64,000 nucleotides of DNA from Martelella sp. AD-3. GTDB taxonomy: Bacteria > Pseudomonadota > Alphaproteobacteria > Rhizobiales > Rhizobiaceae. This document shows positions 46,072-55,332 of the stretch, piece after piece. The stretch lies in contig NZ_CP014275.1 in assembly GCF_001578105.1 (NCBI RefSeq), forward strand, positions 2,914,001 to 2,978,000, given 5' to 3'. Within the stretch, counting starts at the first letter, position 1. The number at the start of each line of letters is the position of its first letter. Made by a program: the position numbers and the translations under genes. The notes beneath the pieces are model-generated. The model did not search any database, was not told where the DNA came from, and saw nothing but the letters and a program-made list of their open reading frames with translations.

Positions 46072-46284
46072 CTACTTTCTATTTACCTTCGTGATCAGTT
46101 GCGACTGAACTTCACCCGCCTCAAGATAGGCCATGTCGATCAGGTAGCATAAAATTTCCGTCCCTTCCTTGTCAGAAAGGCGACGCAGCTGGCCAAGTAT
46201 CTGCCTTATATATATAATTTCGTCTTCCGTCAGTCTTCTTTCATTATCGTTCCCGGAGATGTTCGCTGGCATGTATTCACCCAT
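46072..46284 (-). CDS. small hypothetical protein
   Basis: This acidic 70-aa protein contains LTEDEIIYIRQILGQLRRLSDKEGTE and ILCYLIDMAYLEAGEVQ, which suggest a helical fold. I do not recognise a family, though the style resembles short conserved rhizobial proteins. It is A+T-richer than its neighbours. ATG at 46284 is taken; ATG at 46272 is an alternative. It stands alone and antisense between dprA and topA. Confidence 0.6.
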   Translation of the reverse strand: MGEYMPANISGNDNERRLTEDEIIYIRQILGQLRRLSDKEGTEILCYLIDMAYLEAGEVQSQLITKVNRK

Positions 46285-46759
46285 AAGCCTTACCTGGCCG
46301 TTGTCTCGCCATGACTTCGTCTTGTTTTGAACAATACCGCTCCAGCGCGGGATTGCAATTGATAAAGGTATTGTCTTGCGGTTGTCATTGGTTGTATTTG
46401 CGTGAAAATCCACAACGGCCCTTGACCGGACGCCAAACCCTGTCCATTTCGACACACGAAGGAACCGGCACGAAGGTCGGGTTTGCACTGCCCCCCGTTT
46501 TCGCGGTAAAGGCAGTGCCGATCGAGCTTGAGAGAACGCTTGCGACGACAGGACCGTGGACTTCTGCCACGCCTTTTCGCACCAGCGTCATCCCGGCACA
46601 CGCTGACGGAAAATGCCGACCGCGCTCCCGCTGACGGCCTTCCAAAACGCGCTGGCAAGACAGGCGGAGGCCCGCAGGCTTCTCCCGCTCTGTTGACCGC
46701 GCCGGGGAGGCAGCCGAAGATGCGCGCGAGAAGGCACAGACAGAATTGAGACGGAAGAC
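46285..46759. other. intergenic region upstream of topA
   Basis: These 475 bases hold no convincing gene on either strand. The left 120 bases are A+T-rich and probably contain the promoter of the small minus-strand gene; the right part is GC-rich and should contain the topA promoter. Confidence 0.45.
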
Positions 46760-49432
46760 ATGGACGTAGTCGTTGTAGAGTCCCCCGCCAAGGCGAAGAC
46801 CATCAACAAATATCTGGGCAAGGACTACAAGGTTCTGGCGTCTTTCGGCCATGTCCGCGACCTTCCGCCGAAGGACGGGTCTGTGCTGCCGGACGAGGAC
46901 TTCGCCATGTCCTGGAAGGTCGACACCGCCTCTGCCAAGCGGGTGAAGGATATCGCCGACGCGGTGAGGGATGCCGATGGCCTCATTCTGGCGACCGACC
47001 CGGACAGGGAAGGCGAAGCGATCTCCTGGCATGTGCTTGACCTGTTGAAGAAGAAGAAGGTGCTGAAGGACAAGCCGGTCAAGCGCGTCGTCTTCAACGC
47101 CATCACCAAAAAGGCCGTGCTCGATGCCATGGCCAACCCGCGCGACATCGACGAGGCGCTGGTCAACGCCTATCTCGCCCGCCGCGCGCTCGATTATCTC
47201 GTCGGCTTCAACCTGTCGCCGGTGCTCTGGCGCAAGCTGCCGGGCGCCCGCTCGGCCGGCCGCGTTCAATCCGTGGCGCTGCGTCTCGTCTGCGACCGCG
47301 AGAGCGAGATCGAACGCTTTGTCCCGGAAGAATACTGGAACATCGTCGCCGACCTGAAGACCGTGCGCGGCGATGCGTTCGAGGCGCGGCTGGTGCAGGC
47401 CGACGGCAAGCGCGTCCAGAAGAATTCGATCAAGGACGGTGAACATGCCGGTCGCATCAAGGAGTTGCTCGAAGGCGCGACCTATTCGGTGGCAAGCGTC
47501 GAGGCGAAGCCCGTGCGCCGCAATCCCGGCCCGCCCTTCACCACGTCGACGCTGCAGCAGGCGGCCTCGTCGCGCCTCAGCTTTTCGGCATCGCGGACGA
47601 TGCAGGTGGCGCAGCGGCTCTATGAAGGCGTCGATATCGGCGGCGAAACCGCCGGTCTTATTACCTATATGCGTACCGACGGCGTTTCCATGGCCCCGGA
47701 AGCCATTGCCGGCGCGCGCGACGCGATCGGCGATCAGTTCGGCCAGCGCTACCTGCCGGCCGAGGCGCGCCACTATTCGGTGAAGGCCAAGAACGCGCAG
47801 GAAGCGCATGAGGCCATCCGCCCGACCGATTTCACGCGTACGCCGCAATCGGTGAAGAAATATCTCGATGCCGACCAGTTCCGCCTCTACGACCTCGTCT
47901 GGAAGCGCGGCATCGCCAGCCAGATGGCATCGGCCGAGATGGAACGCACCACGGCCGAGATCACCGCAGCTAAGGGCGGCGAGAGCGCGGGCCTGCGCGC
48001 GGTCGGCACGGTGGTGAAATTCGACGGCTTCCTCAAGGCCTATGCCGACAATCGCGAGGAAAAGCAGCCTTCCGACGAGGATGAGGATGACGGCCGCCTG
48101 CCGGAGATCAATGCCGAGGAGAAGGTCGACAAGGAGAAGGTCCGCGCCACCCAGCATTTCACCGAGCCGCCGCCGCGCTATTCGGAAGCCTCGCTGATCA
48201 AGAAGCTGGAAGAGCTCGGCATCGGCCGCCCCTCGACCTATGCCTCGACGCTGGCGACGCTGCGCGACCGCGAATACATCGTCATCGAGAACCGCAAGCT
48301 GACGCCGGAGGCCAAGGGACGGCTGGTAACGGCCTTCCTCGAGAACTTCTTCAACCGCTACGTGGAATATGATTTCACGGCGGATCTGGAAGAAAAGCTC
48401 GACAGGATTTCCGACGGTTCGCTGGAGTGGAAGCAGGTCCTGCGCGACTTCTGGAAGGATTTCTTCGCCCAGATCGAGGACACCAAGGAGCTGCGCGTCA
48501 CCAATGTGCTCGATGCGCTCAACGAGGCGCTGGCGCCGCTTGTCTTCCCCAAGCGCGAGGACGGCTCCGATCCGCGCATCTGCCAGGTCTGCGGCACCGG
48601 CAAACTGTCGCTGAAGCTCGGCAAATACGGCGCCTTCGTCGGCTGCTCCAACTATCCGGAATGCAACTTCACCCGCCAGCTCGGTGCGGATGCGGATGCC
48701 GAGGCCAACGGCATCAACCCGAACGAACCCAATGTGCTCGGCGAAGACCCGGAGACCGGCGAAACCGTGACGCTCAGGACCGGCCGTTTCGGCCCCTACG
48801 TCCAGCGCGGCGAAGGCAAGGAGGCCAAGCGCTCCTCGCTGCCGAAGGGCTGGAAGCCGGAAGACATCGATCTGGAAAAGGCGCTGCAGCTTCTCGCGCT
48901 GCCGCGCGATGTCGGCCCGCACCCGGAAGACGGCAAGATGATTTCCGCCGGGCTCGGTCGCTATGGCCCCTTCGTGCTGCATGACGGCACCTATGCCAAT
49001 GTGGAAAGCATCGAGGATGTGTTCTCCGTCGGCGTCAACCGCGCCGTCTCGATCATCGCCGACAAGCGCGCCAATGGCGGCCGCAGGCGCTCCGCTCCTG
49101 CCGCGCTGAAATCGCTCGGCGAACATCCCGATGGCGGAGGGGAAGTCACCGTCAATGACGGCCGCTACGGCCCCTATGTCAAATGGGGCAAGATCAATGC
49201 CACGCTTCCCAAGGGCAAGGACCCGCAATCGGTAACCATGGAAGAGGCCGTTCCGCTGCTGACAGCGCGCATGGAAAAGACCGGCGCGAAAAAGCCCGCC
49301 AAGAAGAAGGCTCCGGCCAAGAAGACGGCGGAAAAGAAGACAACCACCAAAACCGCTTCGGCAACCAAGAAGGCATCGGCTTCGAGAAAGAAGAAGACCG
49401 ATGAGGCCGAGGCCGAAAAGAGCGACAGTTGA
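46760..49432 (+). CDS. topA: DNA topoisomerase I
   Basis: This 890-aa type IA topoisomerase relaxes negative supercoils. The TOPRIM domain is at residues about 1-120 (VVVESPAKAKTINKYLG, LATDPDREGEAISWH). The catalytic Tyr lies in GLITYMRTDG. The gate domain contains RPSTYASTLATL. A four-Cys zinc ribbon (CQVCGTG and VGCSNYPECNF, about 610-640) is followed by topo C-terminal repeats and a Lys/Ala-rich tail (about 835-885). The start is ATG at 46760. It overlaps rnr by four bases. Confidence 0.96.
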   Translation: MDVVVVESPAKAKTINKYLGKDYKVLASFGHVRDLPPKDGSVLPDEDFAMSWKVDTASAKRVKDIADAVRDADGLILATDPDREGEAISWHVLDLLKKKKVLKDKPVKRVVFNAITKKAVLDAMANPRDIDEALVNAYLARRALDYLVGFNLSPVLWRKLPGARSAGRVQSVALRLVCDRESEIERFVPEEYWNIVADLKTVRGDAFEARLVQADGKRVQKNSIKDGEHAGRIKELLEGATYSVASVEAKPVRRNPGPPFTTSTLQQAASSRLSFSASRTMQVAQRLYEGVDIGGETAGLITYMRTDGVSMAPEAIAGARDAIGDQFGQRYLPAEARHYSVKAKNAQEAHEAIRPTDFTRTPQSVKKYLDADQFRLYDLVWKRGIASQMASAEMERTTAEITAAKGGESAGLRAVGTVVKFDGFLKAYADNREEKQPSDEDEDDGRLPEINAEEKVDKEKVRATQHFTEPPPRYSEASLIKKLEELGIGRPSTYASTLATLRDREYIVIENRKLTPEAKGRLVTAFLENFFNRYVEYDFTADLEEKLDRISDGSLEWKQVLRDFWKDFFAQIEDTKELRVTNVLDALNEALAPLVFPKREDGSDPRICQVCGTGKLSLKLGKYGAFVGCSNYPECNFTRQLGADADAEANGINPNEPNVLGEDPETGETVTLRTGRFGPYVQRGEGKEAKRSSLPKGWKPEDIDLEKALQLLALPRDVGPHPEDGKMISAGLGRYGPFVLHDGTYANVESIEDVFSVGVNRAVSIIADKRANGGRRRSAPAALKSLGEHPDGGGEVTVNDGRYGPYVKWGKINATLPKGKDPQSVTMEEAVPLLTARMEKTGAKKPAKKKAPAKKTAEKKTTTKTASATKKASASRKKKTDEAEAEKSDS

Positions 49433-51744
49433 GCGCAAAACCCAGGACCGGCACGGGCGCAGAAAAGCCCGACGCAATCATGCACGGCGAAGTGCCGCCG
49501 CGCGACGTTCTCTTGAAGTTCATCGCCGACAATCCCGACCGCGCGTCCAAGCGCGAGATCGCCAAGGCCTTCGGCATCAAGGGCGCGGCCCGCGTCGCGC
49601 TGAAGGACCTTCTGCGCGACCTTGAGGACGAGGGGCTCCTGCAGAAGAAGCGCAAGAGCCTCGTCCGTCCCGGCGCGCTGCCGCCCGTTACCGTGCTCGA
49701 CATCACCACCCGCGACAAGGACGGCGAGCTGATCGGCCGCCCGGCCGAATGGCCGGAGGAGGAAGGGGCAGCCCCTGCCGTCCTCATCCGCCAGTCCGGC
49801 GGCGGCAAGAACGGCAAGCGCAAGGTGCCGACGGCTGGCCTCAACGACCGCATCGTCGCCAAGATCTTCCCGTCGAAATCGGAAACCGGCCCGGCCTATA
49901 CTGCCCGCATCATCAAGGTGATCGACAAGCGGCGCGCGGCAGCGCTGGGCGTTATCCGCATGTTCGACGACGGCTCGGCGCGGCTGATGCCGATCGACCG
50001 CCGCGACAACGAGATCGCCATTGACGAGACCGCGCTCAACGGCGCGAAGGACGGAGACCTTGTCGAGGTCGATGTCAGGCGTTCGGGCCGCTACGGCCTG
50101 CCGCGCGGCGAGGTGCTGACGATCGTCGGCTCGCTGGCTTCGGAAAAAGCCGTGTCAATGATCGCCATCCATGCGCACGGCATTCCGCATATCTTCCCCA
50201 AGGATGTGATCGACGAGGCGGATGCGGCAACGCCCGCGACGATGAAGAACCGCGAGGACTGGCGCGACGTGCCGCTTGTGACCATCGACCCGGCGGATGC
50301 CAAGGACCATGACGACGCGGTTTATGCCGAGCCCGACACGCGGCCCGAAAACGAGGGCGGCGTCATCGTCACCGTCGCGATCGCCGACGTTTCCTACTAT
50401 GTGCGCCACAAATCCGCGCTCGACCGCGAGGCGCTGAAGCGCGGCAATTCCGTCTATTTCCCCGACCGCGTGGTGCCGATGCTGCCCGAACGCATCTCCA
50501 ACGACCTCTGCTCGCTGCGCGAGGGCGAGGATCGCCCGGCCATGGCCGTGCGCATGGTGTTCTCGAAGGATGGCCGCAAGGCGTCCCACACGTTCCACCG
50601 CATCATGATGAAAAGCGCGGCGAAGCTTTCCTACAGCCAAGCCCAGGCCGCGATCGACGGGACGACCGACGACAAGACCGGCCCGTTGCTGGAACCCGTG
50701 CTGAAGCCGCTCTGGACCGCCTACGAGACGATGAAGCGCGGGCGCGACCGCCGTCAGCCGCTGGAGCTCGACATGCCCGAGCGCCGCATCCTGCTGAAGG
50801 AGGACGGCACGGTGGACAAGGTGGTGGTGCCGCCGCGCCTCGATGCGCACAAGCTCATCGAGGAAATGATGATCCAGGCGAATGTGGCGGCTGCCGAGAC
50901 GCTGGAGAAGAAGCGCCAGGCGCTGATCTACCGCACCCATGACGCGCCCTCCCTTTCCAAGCAGGAGAGCCTGCGCGAATTCCTCGCGACCCTTTCCATT
51001 CCGCTGGCCAAGGGCGGCAATCTGAGGGCCAATTCCTTCAACGGCATCCTGTCGAAGGCCGAACAGTCGCCGCAGAAGGACCTGATCAACGAAATGGTGC
51101 TGCGCTCGCAGAGCCAGGCCGTCTATTCGCCGGAAAATGGCGGGCATTTCGGCCTCAACCTGATGAAATATGCGCATTTCACCTCGCCGATCCGCCGCTA
51201 CGCCGACCTGATCGTCCACCGCGCGCTGGTCGCCGCCCTGCACCTTGGCGAAGGCGGACTTGAGCGCGAGGAGGAAGAGCAGCTCGACGATATTGCCGCC
51301 GAGATCTCCACCTTCGAACGCCGCGCCATGGCCGCCGAGCGCGAGACGGTCGACCGGCTGATCGCCCATCATCTGGCCGGCCGCATCGGCGAGAGTTTCG
51401 ATGGCCGCGTTGCCGGCGTCACCCGCTCCGGCCTGTTCATCGCCCTGCCCCAATACGGCGCAGACGGCTTTGTGCCGGTCTCCACCCTCGGCGGCGATTA
51501 TTATGTGCATGACGAGGTGCGCCAGGCGCTGGTCGGCGAGCGGTCCAATCTCGGCTACCAGCTTGGCGACACTGTCGAGGTGCAGCTTGTGGAGGCGATC
51601 CCGCTTGCGGGCGCGCTGCGCTTCGAGATGCTGTCGTCCGGCCGCAAGCTCCCGGCCCCAACCCGTTCCTTCCACAAGTCGAAGACCGGCCGCCCGATGC
51701 GCGGCGGCGGCGCGGGACGGCGCAGCGGACGCGGCCGGCGGTAG
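49429..51744 (+). CDS. rnr: ribonuclease R
   Basis: This 771-aa 3'-5' exoribonuclease degrades structured RNA. An N-terminal winged helix (about 20-75, REIAKAFGIKGAARVALKDLL) and cold-shock domains precede the RNB catalytic core. The core has the metal-binding aspartates in TIDPADAKDHDDAVYAE and YVRHKSALDREALKRGNSVYFPDRVVPMLPE, plus AHFTSPIRRYADLIVHRAL. An S1 domain (about 645-735) and a basic tail follow. The start is TTG at 49429 overlapping the topA stop; ATG at 49480 would drop 17 poorly conserved residues. Confidence 0.94.
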   Translation: MSAKPRTGTGAEKPDAIMHGEVPPRDVLLKFIADNPDRASKREIAKAFGIKGAARVALKDLLRDLEDEGLLQKKRKSLVRPGALPPVTVLDITTRDKDGELIGRPAEWPEEEGAAPAVLIRQSGGGKNGKRKVPTAGLNDRIVAKIFPSKSETGPAYTARIIKVIDKRRAAALGVIRMFDDGSARLMPIDRRDNEIAIDETALNGAKDGDLVEVDVRRSGRYGLPRGEVLTIVGSLASEKAVSMIAIHAHGIPHIFPKDVIDEADAATPATMKNREDWRDVPLVTIDPADAKDHDDAVYAEPDTRPENEGGVIVTVAIADVSYYVRHKSALDREALKRGNSVYFPDRVVPMLPERISNDLCSLREGEDRPAMAVRMVFSKDGRKASHTFHRIMMKSAAKLSYSQAQAAIDGTTDDKTGPLLEPVLKPLWTAYETMKRGRDRRQPLELDMPERRILLKEDGTVDKVVVPPRLDAHKLIEEMMIQANVAAAETLEKKRQALIYRTHDAPSLSKQESLREFLATLSIPLAKGGNLRANSFNGILSKAEQSPQKDLINEMVLRSQSQAVYSPENGGHFGLNLMKYAHFTSPIRRYADLIVHRALVAALHLGEGGLEREEEEQLDDIAAEISTFERRAMAAERETVDRLIAHHLAGRIGESFDGRVAGVTRSGLFIALPQYGADGFVPVSTLGGDYYVHDEVRQALVGERSNLGYQLGDTVEVQLVEAIPLAGALRFEMLSSGRKLPAPTRSFHKSKTGRPMRGGGAGRRSGRGRR

Positions 51745-51917
51745 ACCGGGAGATAGCCTTATCCGGACTTTTGCAAGAATTATCGCATAAAGATGGCGGC
51801 CGGTCGCGCCGCCTGACGGGCGGCGGCTGCTGGACCAACGGCAACGCCACGGTCTGCGCCGCGCGGTAAGGACAGTCTCGGCTGTACCTGTTTGATATGC
51901 ACCGGCCTCCCCCACTA

Positions 51918-51940
51918 ATCTCCCCCCTTGAGGGGGAGAT
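51918..51940. repeat. short palindrome of rhizobial intergenic type
   Basis: ATCTCCCCC and GGGGGAGAT flank a CTTGA-type loop. The sequence CTCCCCC-TTGA-GGGGGAG is met repeatedly in intergenic DNA of rhizobia. It lies about 170 bases after rnr and has no T-run, so it is not a classical terminator. Confidence 0.55.
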
Positions 51941-52038
51941 CCGGTGGCATTGCCCATGCCGCATACCCGCCACAGTCACTCCCGCACCATTGCGTTTCGT
52001 CAGACTTTCGGGATAAATCGGGCCTCACGGAGGACATC

Positions 52039-52485
52039 ATGCCCGAACAGGCCGACGACAATCACCGCCGCTATGGCGAAACGCCCGCCGACGAGCGCCG
52101 TCTCGCGCCCGCCATGCTGACGGGCCTCAGGGGCCGCTGCCCCGCCTGCGGCAAGGGAAAGCTGTTCTACAAATATCTGAAGACCGTGGACCACTGCGAG
52201 AACTGCGGCACGGAAATCCACCACCACCGCGCCGACGACCTGCCCGCCTATCTCGTCATCCTCGTGCTCGGCCATTTCATGGTCGGCGGCTATATGACCG
52301 GCGCGGAACTGTTCGACGCGCCCGACTGGGTGCATCTCGCCGTCTGGGTACCGCTCACGGCGCTGGCCGCCTTCGCCCTCATCCAGCCCATGAAGGGCGC
52401 CGTCATCGGCCTGCAATGGGCGCTGAAAATGCACGGGTTTGACGGCAAGGGACGGGAAGAGGCGGTGGACTATTCCGAGCGCTGA
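52039..52485 (+). CDS. DUF983 family zinc-ribbon membrane protein
   Basis: This 148-aa protein has a zinc-ribbon pair (GRCPACGKGKLFY and DHCENCGTEIHHH, residues about 33-63) followed by two membrane helices (LPAYLVILVLGHFMVGGYM and VHLAVWVPLTALAAFALIQP). This is the DUF983 layout; members are often near cox or topA-rnr genes in alphaproteobacteria. ATG at 52039 has GGAGG five bases upstream. The molecular role is unknown. Confidence 0.9.
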   Translation: MPEQADDNHRRYGETPADERRLAPAMLTGLRGRCPACGKGKLFYKYLKTVDHCENCGTEIHHHRADDLPAYLVILVLGHFMVGGYMTGAELFDAPDWVHLAVWVPLTALAAFALIQPMKGAVIGLQWALKMHGFDGKGREEAVDYSER

Positions 52486-52559
52486 GTCATTGTGCGGGCT
52501 TTCGATCAACGGATATTCCGCCCATGTTCCGTTGTTCGATACAGGGCGTCTTGCGCAAC

Positions 52560-52666
52560 CTAGAGCGCCGTGCGTCCATTCGGACGCACAAAGGACGTTC
52601 TAACCTATTTTATCTACGCATCGTGCTTTCCGAAAATCGATTCCGATTTTCGGGCCGATGCGCTAG
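52560..52666. repeat. CTAG-bounded palindromic element, copy R5 (107 bp, best preserved)
   Basis: The element runs from CTAG at 52560-52563 to CTAG at 52663-52666. Hairpin 1 is a perfect 8-bp stem GTGCGTCC/GGACGCAC with loop ATTC. Hairpin 2 is a perfect 10-bp stem CCGAAAATCG/CGATTTTCGG, also with loop ATTC. This copy touches no stop codon and probably shows the ancestral form. Confidence 0.9.
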
Positions 52667-53023
52667 CTGACAGAACAGATCACAACCGTACGATCGATTT
52701 CAATCCTGACTGGTTTCTCCCGAGATCGGCCCGCCCGCCCCGAGCTGCTTCCGCAAGGCCGCGCATCCGAACCTCCTTGTTGAAAGGGCTGCCGTCCTCG
52801 AATGCCAGGAGGCGCTGTTGTGGGAGCACGACTTTGAAAAGCGGCAAACACCGGTCTTGAGAGAGGTGGCGGGACGCGCACGGATTGACGACATGCTTTC
52901 GACGGAGATTGTCAGAAAGAGACGGGGACAAACCGGCTGGCGGCTGGACCTGTCCAGACACTGGCTTCTGGCGCACACCGGCCGACCTTCGGCATGTCGA
53001 TGATGGACGGGGAAAAGCCCCTT
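52667..53023. other. intergenic region without a recognised gene
   Basis: These 357 bases separate repeat R5 from pdxY. Short open frames exist on both strands, but none has a ribosome site or a family I recognise. It could be a decayed gene. Confidence 0.4.
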
Positions 53024-53872
53024 TTACGGCGCCGCAAGCGTCAGAAGCGCGCGACGGAACTCCGGTTCGCTGAGCACAACTTCGCCGGCGCCGAGGGCAC
53101 AGGCGTGGTCCAGCGCGCGCGATGTGAGGCGCTGCGCCACCTCGACGCTTTGCGTCAGGGGAAATCCGCGCGCGAGCCCCGCGACGATCAGCCCGGCGAA
53201 CAGATCGCCCGTTCCCGGAAGCGCGACCGGCAGGTGCTCCGCCGGATGACGGCTTGCGCCGGCGGCTCCGAGAATGACGCTTTCGATATGGCCGTCGGGC
53301 GTATCTTCGAGCGCGCACCCCGTGGCGATAAGATGGGCTTCCGGCGCGATGCGGAGAAAGGCTCGCGCGGCTTTGAGGTCCGCCATGGTCGCGATCGGCT
53401 GCCCGGTCAGCCAGCTCAGTTCGAACGGGTTCGGCGTCGCGATATCGGCCATCGGCAGCAATCGGTCGCGCATGACGTCGGCAATGGCCTCCGGCACATA
53501 GAGGCCAGGGCCTGTGTCGCCCATCACCGGATCGCAGAGATAGACAAGGCGCGGATTGACGGCCTTGGCCTCGGCCACGAAATCCGCGACCATCAGCGCC
53601 ACGTCGAGCGAGCCGATATAGCCTGTCAGGATGAAATCCGCGCGCTCCGGCAGGCCGCGCTCGCGTGCGCCCTGCAACAGGTCCGAGAAGAATTCCGGCG
53701 GCAGCGCCCGCCCGCGCAACGTCGGATAGTCGGGCGTGTTGGAGAAGATGACCGTCGGGATCGCCGCCACCTCCAGCCCAGCCGCCTGCATCGGAAACAC
53801 GGCTGCGGAATTGCCGACATGGCCGAACACGACCTGACTCTGGATCGATATCACGAAGGGAGGAGAGGTCAT
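53024..53872 (-). CDS. pdxY: pyridoxal kinase PdxY
   Basis: This 282-aa ribokinase-like enzyme phosphorylates pyridoxal in vitamin B6 salvage. The N-terminal VISIQSQVVFGHVGNSAAVFPMQ, YLCDPVMGDTGPGLYVPE (ATP and metal loop), TPNPFELSWLTG and the catalytic GTGDLFAGLIVAGL (Asp base) are all present. ATG at 53872 overlaps the MOSC stop (ATGA). It is the last gene of the GATase-MOSC-pdxY operon, which faces a MocR-type regulator likely to sense pyridoxal phosphate. Confidence 0.92.
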   Translation of the reverse strand: MTSPPFVISIQSQVVFGHVGNSAAVFPMQAAGLEVAAIPTVIFSNTPDYPTLRGRALPPEFFSDLLQGARERGLPERADFILTGYIGSLDVALMVADFVAEAKAVNPRLVYLCDPVMGDTGPGLYVPEAIADVMRDRLLPMADIATPNPFELSWLTGQPIATMADLKAARAFLRIAPEAHLIATGCALEDTPDGHIESVILGAAGASRHPAEHLPVALPGTGDLFAGLIVAGLARGFPLTQSVEVAQRLTSRALDHACALGAGEVVLSEPEFRRALLTLAAP

Positions 53873-54549
53873 GGCGTGCCGTCCAGTCTCTTGCGCCAAT
53901 CTTCCACCCGGCCGCTCTCGAGCCGCCGGACCGCATATTTCCGCCAGCCTTCGGCCAGCACGTCGAGGGCTGCGATGCCCTTCAGTTCGTTCAGGTTCAG
54001 CCGGTCGACATAAAGCGCATGCCAGAGCCGGTGGAGCGTCCAGTCCGGCGCGACGCGGTCGACGAGCGCGAGTCGGTCTCCCGTCTTCACGAGGCCGTCT
54101 TCCAGCACGCGATAATACCAGCCGGTGCGGCCGGTTTGCTGCACGCGGCGGGCCATGTCGGGCACTTCAAAACGATGATTGAGTTTCCAGCAGGGCTGTC
54201 GCCCCTGCGAGACCTGCAGGAGTGCCGTGCCCAGCCGGAAAACATCCCCCACCGCGACGGTGTTTTCGGTCGGGCCGGATGCCGAGATGTTCTCGCCAAA
54301 TCCGCCGGGAGCGCCAAGCGCCGGTAGATCGCCGAGTTCTTCACGCCAGAGCGGATAATGATCCAGCGGATAATGATGCACCGCCTTTTCGACGCCGCCA
54401 TGGACCCGTCGGTCGGCCTGCTCGTCGCCTTCGAACCCTTCCGGGCCGAGGCGAAGCGGCCTTTCCACCGGCGCCTTCATGATGCCGCTTTGCGCGTCGC
54501 TTCCCGGCAGCGGTTTAGCGCGGCCAGTCAGGAGGGTGATCACGGTCAT
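53869..54549 (-). CDS. MOSC domain protein (YiiM-like)
   Basis: This 226-aa protein has an N-terminal beta-barrel MOSC region: GPEGFEGDEQADRRVHGGVEKAVHHYP, GAPGGFGENIS and the conserved Cys in QGRQPCWKLNHRF. A C-terminal helical extension (about 155-226) is as in E. coli YiiM. Relatives use molybdenum cofactor to reduce hydroxylated bases or carry sulfur. ATG at 54549 overlaps the upstream GATase gene by four bases and the gene overlaps pdxY likewise, so all three are coupled. Confidence 0.88.
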   Translation of the reverse strand: MTVITLLTGRAKPLPGSDAQSGIMKAPVERPLRLGPEGFEGDEQADRRVHGGVEKAVHHYPLDHYPLWREELGDLPALGAPGGFGENISASGPTENTVAVGDVFRLGTALLQVSQGRQPCWKLNHRFEVPDMARRVQQTGRTGWYYRVLEDGLVKTGDRLALVDRVAPDWTLHRLWHALYVDRLNLNELKGIAALDVLAEGWRKYAVRRLESGRVEDWRKRLDGTP

Positions 54550-55244
54550 GCCGGCAAGTCCTGCAGCCATGCGCGGAGCATGGATTGGCCGGCATGCCTC
54601 AGCGCCGGACCATGCGCGATGGCGTCGCGACGCAGGCTGGCCGGCTCGATGCGGGCCTCAGCCAGTTCCACGCTGTGGCCGATGAGCCAGCGCTCAAAGG
54701 TGGGCATTTCGCCTGCTTCGGGGTGGAATTGCAGCGCCAGAACAGTTGCGCCCATGGCAAAGGCCTGCGTCGCTGAGACCGCCGTTCCTGCGAGACTGTC
54801 CGCTCCATCCGGGATATCGAAGGCTTCGCCGTGCCAGTGGAGAACGGGCACATCCCAAAGGTGACGAAGCGGGCTGTTGATGCCGGCATCTGTCAGCGTC
54901 AGGGCGGAAAAGCCAATTTCCTTGCGGGGCATTGGGGCGACCTTCGCGCCCAGCGCCGCCGCCATGAGCTGCGCGCCAAGGCAGATGCCAAGTGTCGGGC
55001 GGCGGGCGGCAAGGCGCGGGACCAGCCAGTCGCGCTCTGTCTTCATGCAAGGATAAGCATCGGCGTCATTCACCCCGATCGGACCGCCGAGCACCACCAC
55101 GAGATCGGGGTCGCGCGAGTCCGGCAAGGCATCGATGCCAGCTTCGACATGGTTGATACGGTAGCCTTCTTCGTCAAGCACCGGGCCAAAGCTGCCAAGG
55201 TCCTCGAAAGCGAGATGGCGCAGGATCAGGGCGGATTTCGACAT
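54546..55244 (-). CDS. class I glutamine amidotransferase-like protein
   Basis: This 232-aa GuaA-like amidotransferase domain has the nucleophile Cys in LGICLGAQLMAAALGA, and His-Glu in LQFHPEAGEMP completing the triad. It is a stand-alone domain of the GMP-synthase-like type; the acceptor is unknown. ATG at 55244 (MSKSALILRHLAFED) begins the operon; the next gene overlaps its stop. The divergent MocR regulator starts 88 bases away. Confidence 0.88.
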   Translation of the reverse strand: MSKSALILRHLAFEDLGSFGPVLDEEGYRINHVEAGIDALPDSRDPDLVVVLGGPIGVNDADAYPCMKTERDWLVPRLAARRPTLGICLGAQLMAAALGAKVAPMPRKEIGFSALTLTDAGINSPLRHLWDVPVLHWHGEAFDIPDGADSLAGTAVSATQAFAMGATVLALQFHPEAGEMPTFERWLIGHSVELAEARIEPASLRRDAIAHGPALRHAGQSMLRAWLQDLPA

Positions 55245-55282
55245 GGGGGCCTCTTGCGTTTTTCCATGTGTCTCGCGAATAT

Positions 55283-55327
55283 CCGGCCTGAACAAAAGTG
55301 CCAGTTTTGAAACTTTGGATAGGCCGG
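55283..55327. promoter_or_regulatory. inverted repeat in the GATase-mocR divergent spacer
   Basis: CCGGCCT at 55283-55289 and AGGCCGG at 55321-55327 flank an A+T-richer centre that itself contains CAAAA, seven bases, TTTTG. The element occupies the 88-bp divergent promoter and is a plausible MocR operator; this is inferred from symmetry and position. Confidence 0.45.
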
Positions 55328-55332
55328 TTGTG

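Noticed and set aside
46385..49477. A 1030-codon open frame antisense to topA, and similar long antisense frames opposite the RND permease, the helicase and rnr
   Set aside because: High GC content leaves one antisense frame open opposite strong genes. The predicted proteins have no domain, are His/Arg-rich and lack ribosome sites, while the opposite strand encodes well-known proteins.
51918..51940. Terminator of rnr
   Set aside because: The hairpin is about 170 bases beyond the stop, has no T-run and matches a dispersed rhizobial palindrome type.
52818..53073. Short plus-strand open frames before pdxY
   Set aside because: Overlapping short frames without ribosome sites or recognisable domains. 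A decayed gene is possible but not supportable.
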